Assembly: GCA_963556195.1 (NCBI GenBank)
Contig: OY744531.1
Span: 108,083,620 to 108,147,619 of the forward strand
Direction: 5' to 3'
Length of the DNA stretch: 64,000 nucleotides
Source: Sepiola atlantica
Lineage: Eukaryota > Mollusca > Cephalopoda > Sepiida > Sepiolidae
The number at the start of each line of letters is the position of its first letter. Position 1 is the first letter of the stretch. Made by a program: the position numbers and the translations under genes. Positions 20,301 to 32,300 of this stretch are shown here, in pieces. The notes under the pieces were generated by a model. The model was not told the DNA's origin. It worked only from the letters and a program-made list of their open reading frames with translations, and made no database searches.

Positions 20301-23300
20301 TTAATAACAAAAGCTAATTAATAACAAAAGCTAATTAACAACAAAAGCTAATTAACAACAAAAGCTAATTAACAACAAAAGCTAATTAACAACAAAAGCT
20401 AACAACAAAAGCTAATTAACAACAAAAGCTAATAACAAAAGCTAATTAACAATAAAAAAATAATAACAAAAGCTAATTAACAAGAAAAGCTAATTAACAA
20501 CAAAAGTAAATTAACAACAAAAGCTAATTAACAAGAAAAGCTAATTAACAACAAAAGTAAATTAACAACAAAAGTAAATTAACGACAAAAGCACTTAACA
20601 ACAAAAGCAATTAACTGCGCTTTTTCAAAAATAATTGTTAGTTTTTCTTTTTAATCATGGTAGTTTACTTTAAAATGACATTAAAAAGCAGGAAGACGTT
20701 TTTTAATTAAAAATATTTTTTTTAAAATATAATTGAATAAAACAATGCTAAAAATAAAAATTCTGATCCGTGTTGTTTGCAGTAAATATGTGTAAAATGC
20801 CCTTTATTTAAAATTTCTTGCTTTTAATTTAAATAAATAAAAATATATTACACAAGAGCACAAGTTTAAATTTTTCAATTCTTATTTGTATTTTATTTCA
20901 GGAGATTGTACCATAATTCAAAAATCTAATTTTAAGGACTCTGGAATTAATATTACAGCAGACATCTTGTGTGTTTGGGTGTGTGTGTGTTTACACAATG
21001 GACCTGCTGAGATAATGAACAAAAGAAAAAAAGTCTATAAAAATAGAAAAAAAAATTTTTTCACAAAAAATAGGAAACATTGACATTTCTAAGACGTCTG
21101 ACATGTAGTTTTGGGTTGGGTGTTTAAAGTTCTCATCCATATAATCTTATATATGACTAGATAAATACCCATCCCAGGACGGGTAAAATTAATTGTACCA
21201 CTTTTATGTCCCCTTATGAAGATTAAAATCAAGATATAATGAAACTAAACCTTGTCTAGAATCCTTATTCCAGTTTTGATCAACATTCATTCATTACATG
21301 ATTTTAATTCTAGAACATGTCTGTAAGGCTTAAGTTTAAAGGGTCGTAAGAAATTGAAATTCAATGAATATCGCTTAATTGGTGTCTAAATCAAATTCAA
21401 TGCAAATCTGAAATATTTGTATTTTCAAATGAGAGGTTCTACCCATATTTTGCCCCTAAAACACTTTTAGAATACTCCCAAAGAAACTGAAATTTTTTAT
21501 ATATTTATTAAATGATGTCAAATACTCAGAATTATCTGAATTTTCATGAAGGGCTTTCACCCTATTTTTATCCATTTTGCATAAAACAAAACTATTGTGC
21601 AGTTTGGGAGATTGTAATGCATGGCTACTGAGTAGTGGGTATGCCAACACATCACCAACAACAACACATTCACACCTCCAGGCACCTTAAACTCCCCCTC
21701 TCACCTGCGATAGTCCGAATGTGGTTTACTTAATACATGGACGGCGGCATAGTTGATATGCATGTGTTTAACCGCCCCCCCCCCACTTTTATAACTGTCC
21801 CGCCGGCCCTGTAATATACTGCACCAGAAGCATAAAAAGGCAACTACGTTGGAGAAACAGGCCTCGAGTTCTGCCTACGTCTAAACAATCATAAACAAAC
21901 CATTAGAGACAAATCAATACACTCTCCAGTAGGCATGCATTACAATCTCCCAAATCACACCATAGACAACATCAAATGCATCCTCATAGCCTCTAATTTT
22001 AAGACAAAGACGAAACTAAACCCATTCTGAGACTCAACACCCACATCTCAGGACTGAATAAAGATTTAGGACCTCTCAATGATTATTCATTCTACAAATA
22101 TACAAACTGACTAACAACATTTTCCTACAGAGGAGGAAATGTGTGTGTGGTGGGAAAATCTTTCCTCAGAAATCTTTTTCCAATTTTTTCATGTTTTCAC
22201 TTTCTTCATATCCTCACTTCTTTTTCTATATTATATATATTACATTTTACCATTCTTTCAGAGACATTTCATTCTAGCTAATTTAATTTAATCCCCATTG
22301 GTAGTTTAAAAGCAATAAATATTTATTTTTTCATTACAGGAATGGAAAATTTAAAAAATATTAAAAGAATCGTTTTTAGAATCAATTTTTTTTTTTTTTT
22401 CTTTTTTCACACAAATTTATATCGTATTTTGATGTTTTTATGATTTATAGATTTTAGTTTTATCGGTAGTTTAAAAACAATAAATATTTATCATTTTTTC
22501 ATTACTATCAGCAATGGAAGTTTTAAAAAATATTAAAAAAAATTAAATAAAAGAATCGTTTTTGGAATCGGAAATTAGGCTAAAATATTTCAGATTCTGA
22601 TTTTTCCAATTCCGATACCCCAAAAAGTTTTTATTTTTCCAATACCCCAAAAAGTTCTGATTTTTCCAATACCCCAAAAAGTTCTTATTTTTTTTATTTG
22701 CGATTCCGATTAATCGTCCCAACACTATTTTAGACACAAGATGAAGGCAACATTGAAAAAACTATTTGTTGATACAAAATATTTCAGATGTTGGATGGTA
22801 AACTCAAAAGTGAATTCTTACCTCAAATAACGTTTTCATCATCCGTGGAGGAATGAGGTTGTCTGTCAGTCCTGATAAATACATCACAGGAACTGTGATT
22901 TTTGGCACTCTTTTTATGGATGGAAACTGGGAAACAAACAAACAAAATTAACTTTTACAAAGCATTGGCAAATTTAGGCCACAAAAATATTTTGTTTAAA
23001 AATCAAGATACATCACCGTTAACTCAATTAAATCCTCAACATTTACTTTTTTACAGAAATATTTTGCCATAAAAAAATGCAGACACTAAAAAAAAATGGT
23101 CACATTTTTTAATTGCAATAAAAAGTATGTGTAGAAAATTGAACAGATCCTTTAACATTGTTGCCGCCATTTTTTTTTCTATCCACGTAAGTAAGAATGA
23201 AATGATCTCGCGCTGACCATTAAAATTATCGTATCATTTATTTGAATGACTCGTGTGAAAAACGTTCATAAGTTGAAGAGAGCAAAAATAATTAGAATCT

Positions 23301-26300
23301 TCTGAACTTTATTCTCAAAATTTAACCGTTTGAAAACTCTGGCTCACTAAAATTATTCAAAAAACTAAAATTTACTGTATTTCCAGAATATAACCGCATT
23401 TATCAGTACATGAAGATAATAGTTAAATATACTGAAGAATAATCGCTTTTTATGTTATTCAAAGCTTTTCAACAATAGACAGCTATGAGATTTATCAGCA
23501 AAATCAATGAGATTTATCAGCAAAAGCAATGAGATTTATCAGCAAAATCAATGAGATTTATCAGCAAAAGCAATGAGATTTATCAGCAAAAGCAATGAGA
23601 TTTATCAGCAAAAGCAATGAGATTTATCAGCAAAAGCAATGAGATTTATCAGCAAAATCAATGAGATTTATCAGCAAAATCAATAATCATATATAAAAAA
23701 AAATAAGGCAAAACTTACTTGATTTTTAAAACACCAGTATGGTAGAATTCCAATGATAGGTACACCAATGACAATTGCACCTATTTCTGGGAGTGATGTG
23801 AAAGTGTTTTCTATAAACACGGAATGTATATGCTGTCTATAATAAGAATGGGATGCTAAATAAATGGCTATTGCCCCGCCTAAAGAGCGACCGAACACTA
23901 TAATTTTATCTCGAGATATCTGGGCTTGACGCAGCAAATAATCCATGGCTGCTTCAGCATCTTGGTATAAACCTGTGAGATGAAACCAAATTTTTTTTTC
24001 TTCATTAAAAAAACATCACAAAAATTAGATAAGAAATTCAACTTATTTTGTAAACTTCTCGTATAAATTTAAAGTGATTAGGTTAATAAATGTGTGTTCT
24101 CTGTAAAATGCTCTGATTTGAAAAATAAAATTGGGGTACAGTTTTGGTTTGGGTTTATTATTAAACAAAAAACTTAAATGGACAAAGTAAATTCATGTGA
24201 ATTTGGAAAAAGAAGCACAACAAGACAAGGATCACATGAAACTGAAATTGAAGCAAAGATCGGAAAGATTTCATTTTTCACTCATGAATTTGAACAAGGA
24301 TTTAAATAGGTTTTTTTATTGAATCATTGCCAAATTCTGTGACAAAATATCTTACGTCTGTCCTGTTATAATTATTGGTTAAGAAATAAGTTGATGAGCA
24401 GACAAACACATACCAACATGTAAAAATTAACATTCAAACGAATATTATTATTATTATGATGATGATCAGAGGAAAGACATTCTTAGCCCTGCTCATGCAA
24501 CAACAAAGGAAATTAGATGTGAGGTTCATTTTATTAAATATTTTGAAAATATTTTGAAAATACTTTCAAAATCAGGCAAATAAAAAGTTGTTTTTTTCTT
24601 GTTTGTATAATCTATAGAAATTGCAGGAGAGATCTTAGTTCAACCAGGAAGAACAATTCCACACAAAATTAATTCTTTTACCTGTTTCTGATGGGGTACC
24701 TTGACTTTTCCCATAACCTCTGTACTCAACCATAAGAACATTACATCCGAGACTAGTATACAACCCATAGGCATTCATCAATCTAAGAAATAAAGTAATA
24801 AAGTTAAATTAATCATCAATAAAAAGTATGAAACAACATAAATGCACAAAGTATCACAAACCAGCCTAGAGTTTGGTGTGCAAAAATCGGTGAATAAAGT
24901 GAAATTCCCTTCAATTTCAACTTAAAATTTGCTCTTGGAACCAGCGCTAAAAGTGATAGAGAGTAAAACAGACAGCATCGTTAGACAGCAAGTCGACATC
25001 GATGCTATGCTGTTTGGATTTGTAACAAGTTGACACACAACAGATGCAATCTTCATTCTGCGTCAAATGCAGGAGAAATACATTGGAGCAGACAGTAGAC
25101 TATACATGGCATTTGTTGACCTAGAAAAGGCTTTTGACAGGGTTCCCCAAGAAGTTCTATGGTGGGCAATGCGCAAGCTTAAAGTGGAGGAGTGGCTTAT
25201 GAGACTATGCATGTACAGGAACGTCAGAAGCAAGTTACAGGTAGATGACATTTACAGCGATGAGTTCAGTGTAAATGTTGGAGTACATAAAAAAATCAGT
25301 TTTCAGTCCCTTGTTGTTCATGAGACCCTCTCCAATGAGTTTCGAACACAGTGCCCATGAAAACTACTGTATGACGATGACTTGGTCATAATGACAGATA
25401 CAATGAACGAGCTGGAAGAAAGATTGAAAATACGGAAGAAGCGCATGGAAGCAAAAGATCTGAGGGTCAACACTGGTAAAGACAAAGGTGATGGTTAGTG
25501 GCCAGAATCTCCAGTCTTTGAAGGACTCTGGTCAATGCCCATGCGCGGTATGTAAAAGGGGGGGTTAGGAACAATGCGATACAGTGCAACCACTGCACTC
25601 TATGGGTGCACAAAAAGTGCAACAGAGTGCATGGTCGGCTCACACCAGATTCAGACTTCAGATGTAAGAGATGTTTAGGACTTGCACACTCAATTGAGGG
25701 CCGTCCTTACACAGATGTTTAAATAGGCGAGGACACCCTGGAGGTGGTAGACTCCTTTTGCTACCTAGGAGATATGCTGAGTGCTGGAGCTGGCTGCGAA
25801 CAAAGTTTGACCATCAGAGTCAAAACAGCTTAGGGAAAGTTCAGAGAACTTCTCCCAATCCTAACATCCCGAGCCATTCCAATTATTACAAGGGGTAAGG
25901 TCTATGATAGCTGCGTAAGAAGCGTGATGTTGTATGGCAGTGAGTGTTGGGCCCTCACCCAGGCCTCACTTGCTCGACTCCAGGGAAATGACAGGACAAT
26001 GAGTAGGTGGATATGCAATGTGAAACCAGACCAGATCATTAGGTCAGACACTACTTGAGTGATTGGCCATTCCAAAACTTGATGTCCTAATAAGGACAAA
26101 CCGTCTTCGCTGGTTCAGGCATGTTGAGAGAAGCAAGGGGTATATCAGCACATACAGATCTAAGGATGGACAGCAAAAAGAAAGCTGGACGCCCTAGGAA
26201 GACATGGAAAGAAATTATCAGACAAGCCCGTAAACAGTGGCAAATGGACACAGTCAATCCCTACAATCTTGATCACTGGAGACTTAGCATACAAATGACA

Positions 26301-29300
26301 TATTTAGAAAGATTATTTTATTTTATTTCCAACCAAATAAATATTTTAAGACTGGACCAGAAAGATGTGAGAAATTGCAAGTCGAATGGATTAAGGTTGA
26401 ACATCTGTAAATGTACCCTAACCCTAACCTGACCGATTGGCTGGGAATGTTATATAAGGGTAGCACATTAAATAACTTATTTCAATAAAAAATAATAATA
26501 AAAGAGGCTTTAGCAGATTTTTTCTTGCATTATTTAAAAACAATATATACGTGTTAGGGTTTGAACATTCATACGTGTAAAAGATTCGACATTGTTGTTT
26601 TTGCAATTATTTATAAAATGCAGGTCAGCAGCACGAGAAAAGAAGCTATCAGAATAGAAGGCTCTCCGGTATCTGGGGACCTCCACAGTGAATGGATGGG
26701 ATTTAGCTGATTGTCGAGTTGGTCTAGTGAATTTACATCAAGGGGGCACCAGATTAGCCAGTTAATTGGAGCATAATCCATTGAAGTACTTGTAAAACAA
26801 GCACAAGGATGCTACATTGCGGCGATGGGACAGGGACTGGAGCTTGGTTGACAGTGAGGGACTTATTAGGTTGGCGACTCTTTTTTGGACCTTGTCAAGG
26901 AGGGAGAGACTAGTAGATGATGCACCAGCCCAGATGGGCGGATGGTGGCTTTGTAGAGATATAGGATAATATCAGGCGTGAGAAGTTTTCTAGCACGGTA
27001 GAGGGAGCCCACCTTCTTTGCTGCAGCCTTGGCAATGTCTTCAATGCATTTGTTATGATCGCGTCTGTTTTGTCAACATGACAGGAGTAAAGCGTGGTGT
27101 GGTCAGCAAATAAACCAATCTCAGACTATGTCATCAGGGAGATCATTTATGAAGATCAGGAATAATAAAGGTCCAAGGATAGATCCTTGGAGTACACCAG
27201 CATTTATGTCATGTTGCTTAGATGAACGGCCATCGAGGACAACCGGGATCTTTCTTTTGGTTAGGAAGGATCTAATTATATTAAGTAATTGCCCAGTAAT
27301 ACTGTATGAGCATATTTTCAGGAGAAGCCCTTTATGCCATACCTTGTCAAAGGCCTTGGATATATCAAGCGCTATTGCCCTAGCTTCACCTGCCTTGTCG
27401 AGTGTATGATACATGCGTTCAGAGATGACCGTTAGGATGTCTGCAGTAGGTCATGCTTGTCTAAATCCATACTGGTGGTCAGAAAGAAAATTTAGCATTA
27501 ACTAAGTGCCGGACTATCGCTAGATTGATTAAGGATTCAAAGATTTTAGCAAAGATCGGGAGTAGACTGATTGGGCGGTAATTCAGAAGATCGGTTCTAT
27601 TCCCAGAATTCTTGTAGACTAATACCAGCTAGGCATTTCTTGTAGAGTTTGGAGAGGACAGGGGCCAGTTCAGCAGAGCATTTCTTTATTACTATTACAG
27701 GTATAAGATCAGGCCCACAAGCTTTGGAGGTGTTAAGGTTTTTTATGATGTCTCTGACCTGGGATGGGGTGACGACCAGGTTATCAAGAGTGGCTTCGGT
27801 CCACAATGGGAAAAACACAAACGAGGCTGGATTTACAAGCGGGACAAAACCAGCAAAAATTTTGTATAAAATAAATATTCATATTTTTAACGAAGATTCA
27901 AATAAGTGTGTACATTAAATGTTTTTTCTTAAATTTTTTTTTCTTAAACATAACAAAACAAATAAATAACAGTGAAAAGTTAATCAAGGAAATGTTGTTT
28001 TACATTTTTTTTTACAAAATTTCTTATTTTTTAAATTTTTTTTTGTTGATTTCATTAGGGTTTAGGTTTAGGGCAGCCTTGGGAATTAGGGTTAGGGTTA
28101 GAGTAGGCTCGTTTGCAGACATCAAACAGGTAGAGGAAGTGGAAGGAAGCATTTCAATCGGGTACTGTTCAGCTAGCTGTTATCTGCTTTTTCGTCTCGC
28201 TTCGGGGTTTTCCGGAAAGCACCGACGCTGAGGCACTTTTAGCGCGGGTCCTACTTTAGAAAAGTACGACAGAAAGAAAGGTAATTTGAAAGAAAAGAGA
28301 TACACACCTATGTCCTATATTACCAGCATTTCCATGAAAGAAGATCACAGTAGGAACATTGACAAAATTGTAATGTGGTTGTTTAATGAGGACAACGTGG
28401 ATGGTAGTTCCATCTTTGGTCTGTACATAACTGCTTTCATATGGTAGCTTTAAGAGACTTGGCATTTCTACATAGATGCGGGCATTACGAGGCTGCTGAG
28501 GGTAATACACTAGCATGTCCTGTCCATGGTATAAAAGACCTGAAATACAAAAAAAAAAATCATGGGGAAAAAAAAATCATGAGGAAAAAAATTATGGGGG
28601 GAAAAAAATCCTGGAGAAAAAAATCCTGGAGAAAAAAATCCTGGGGGGAAAAAAAAAATCATGGGGGAAAAAAAAAATCATGGGGAAAAAAAAAATCATG
28701 GGGGAAAAAAAAAATCATGGGAAAAAAAAAACCATGGGAAAAAAAAAATCATGGAAAAAAATCATGGGAAAAAAATCATGGAAAAAAAATCATGGAAAAA
28801 AAATCATGGAAAAAAATCATGGAAAAAAAAATCATGGAAAAAAAAATCATGGAAAAAAAATCATGGAAAAAAAAAATCATGGAAAAAAAAAATCATGGAA
28901 AAAAAAAATCATGGAAAAAAAATCATGGAAAAAAAATCATGGAAACAACTTCATGAAAGCAGGTCAAAAGATTTAACTGAAATATTACACAAATACACAC
29001 AGATTATATATATATATATAAACATTTTTAATATATTTAATTCATCTTATTATGGTTTTATATTAAAACTATCAGCTGTTTCGAACAAGAATTTTTTATA
29101 TTAAGAAGATATAGTGGTCTTCCATTAGAAAACATTAAATATTTAAATGTAAGAAAGCCGTTTGAAGCCTAACAACGCATTTTTTAAAATAAAAATTCAT
29201 TTAAAAGTAGTCCCAAATTTTCGATGTAATACGTCCTCGTCGGGGGTGCAAAATATTTTTTTTTTTTTCATAGCAACATGTTTATCGCTAGTAAAAGGTA

Positions 29301-32300
29301 GAATACGAAAGATGTTGATTCGGTAATAGTTCAAATATCAAAGTCTTTTAGGGAAATATGTGCGAACACGCATTAAAGATAAGACATGTTGGTCTCCCAT
29401 TAGAAAGCATTGAATATTTAAATGTAAGAAAGCGGTTTGAAGCCTAACAATGCATTTTTGGGGGACTGCTTTGAAATAAATCTATATTTATTTTTTTAAA
29501 TGCATTGTTAGGCTTCAAACTGCATTCTTACATCTTGATATTACTACTTACTAAACACAACTTAATTTTTTTTTAAGTGTTTCGTGTGTGCGTATAAAAA
29601 GTGTAGGATATGTGTACGCACATTTATACATTTTTTTTAAGTACCTACAAATTAGAAGTCAAAACCTTTTCCCCCCCACCCATCTTCTACACACTTGCTC
29701 ATAAAAATACAATCATTAGTCATAGTTATATCTTCAAGATTTTTTAAGAAACAATAGATTCTTTGAATTAAAATATTTCAATGTATTTAGGTGACAATAG
29801 AAGTTTTTGATTTTGTAAAAAAAAATTAAAAAATAAACAAATTATAATTAACACTTAATTATCAATATTCTTATTTTATTGAAATTATTTTATCCATTAG
29901 TGTGAATGTAATCAAATACTGGAGTAAAATATCAAATTTAAAAAAATTCCATTTGTCTTCATGAGAGGACAATCATGAAAATATTTTATTTATAATATAT
30001 ATACGAGGTCTGTCTAAAAATTATCCGACCTTTATTTTTTTCCGTGCGCAATAGAGATGATAGGGCGGTGCCAATCTACACAGTGAAGGACGACACCTTC
30101 ATGCACATGTGTGAATTTTATCACCGCCTTCCTGCGCATTAGTCGCTGAGTGACGTACTACACAACGTGATCGTCGGATTACCGATTCTCTCAAGATGAC
30201 TGAACGTGTTGAGCAAAGATACATCAAATTTTGTCAAAAGCTTGGTGATTCTCAAAGCAAAACAATTCGTAAGATTCAGCAGGTGTTTGGAGACGATGCG
30301 ATGGGTGTAACATAATTTAAGGAGTGGTTCAACCAATTCAAAAATGGCCGCACATCAGCGGAGAGTGACCAGCGTTCTGGCAGGCCTCAAACTGGTGATA
30401 GAAGAGTGTCGTTCAACCATGCGGAAGATCACCCAAGCAGTCGGAGTGAGTAAAGATTCTGCATATGCAATTTGGCATGATGATTTGAACATGCACAGTG
30501 GCTACGAAATTTGTGCCCAAGCTGTTGTTGCAGGAACAAAAGGACCTCTGTTTTTAAGTTGCACAGGACCTTTTGGAAACAGCCAACACTGATCCTGGGT
30601 TTCTGAACACCGTGATAACTGGAGATGAGTCATGGGTGTACGGGTACGACCCAGAAATAAAAACACAGTCATCGTAATGAGAAGCATCCCGAGTCTCCAA
30701 GGCCAAAAAAAGTGTGACATGTGCGAAGCAAATTCAAGGTGATGCTGACTCTTCCTTGATATCCGTAGAATTGTGCATCACGAATACGACAAACAGTTAC
30801 AAAGGAGTACTATCAATCAAGATGTTCTCCGGTGTCTCTGTAACGCAGTTTGGTGCAAAAGACCAGACATGTGGACAACAAAAAACTGGCAACTGCATCA
30901 TGACAACGCCCCCGTGCATTCATCTCAATTAATCCAACATTTCTTGGCCAAACATGGAATTCCGGTCGTTCGCCAACCTCCTTACTCTCCAGACAGGCTC
31001 CTTGCGACTTCTGGTTGTTTCGAAAATTGAAGACGCCACTGAAAGGTTCCCGTTTTGAGACTAGAGAAGAGATAATGCGAATCACCATTCCAAAAGAACA
31101 CTTCCAGACGTGAATGCTGAAGTTTGGAAAAACAGGAAAGTTGTTAGCCATATCTTTTTTTTTTCTCTCACGTAAACCTATTTTTGTATGATAGAGAACG
31201 TGAGCGCCGTCACTAAAATTCTCGTCGCCAGATGTAACGTCGTAGACTCAGCTCGCAAAACTAAAACAAAGAGTAAAAAGAAAGAACAAAAACGAAGAGA
31301 TAGATGATGTGCATTGTCAATTCGCGCCAGAGTTAAACTGATGAGTTTTCCTCGGACGTTTTTGCCCGGTCTTCTTAATTTCCGATATGCAAATCTTGAC
31401 TGAAACACTAAATCGACCAATCAGTATTAAGTATTTCAACCAATAAACATCTGTAGCAGTTGCATGACGTTTCTATGTACGCGCAATCTCTTGCGTTATG
31501 TTGAGTTGTGGTTCAGCTTGCCGCATGCGTGATTATGCCTAGACTTAGGTTCTGTGCATACTCAGCTTTCAGTTACGCCCTAGAGAATCTGGCGCCAAAT
31601 ATGAAGCAGTTCAGAATGAGATGTTGTGACAACAAGACATCAGGACCTGTCTTCGTCGTTTGCCAGAAGCGGCAAGGCGAGATACAACTCCAGAATGCCA
31701 CATTCTGTTTTAGCAAAAGCCTTCTGGACGAACAACTCTTTGTATTCCGGTGATCCCACTGAATAAAGTTGATACTTTAGTGGAGATGTTCGTGTTTTTT
31801 TTTTTTTGAAAGATGGTGACCCTTTTCTTATTCAATTCCAGTCAGATACATCCAGACATGGCCGACTCGACCAAAACCTGACATTATTCCAACCAACAAT
31901 CTAATTACTAAACATCGAATATCTCAGAGATCGTTTCTCTTATGTTTGTTGTTGTTGTTACCGCTGGAACAACGGTTTCACAAACGTTTTAAATTATTAA
32001 AAAATCAACTACAAAAATTTTTTTTAAATCGGTCAATTTCAGAAACTATATTTTATTACAATCTTTTGGCTAAAATGTTATTTTATTGAAAAAAAACTTT
32101 ATTTTATTACAATATTTTTCTTTCAGAAACTATATTTTATTAAATAAATAAATTTATTAAATTTTTTTAACTTATTATTGGTCGTTACTTCCTGTTGATT
32201 ATCTGCCCCTTTTTACTAAACTGCACAAGTGCCGGTTTTTTATAGTAGTGGGGCAGTAATAAATCAATGGCAGTCATCAAAATACGATGAAAATGATTTT

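Noticed and set aside
24966..26310. Host gene with RT-like and cysteine-rich domains
   Set aside because: Multiple frameshifts and stops and a second truncated copy at 1496-2067 show a dead retrotransposon.
28441..29104. Lys/Trp/His-rich plus-strand frames
   Set aside because: They translate the (AAAAATCATGG)n array in all three frames and overlap the real minus-strand ABHD13 exon 2.
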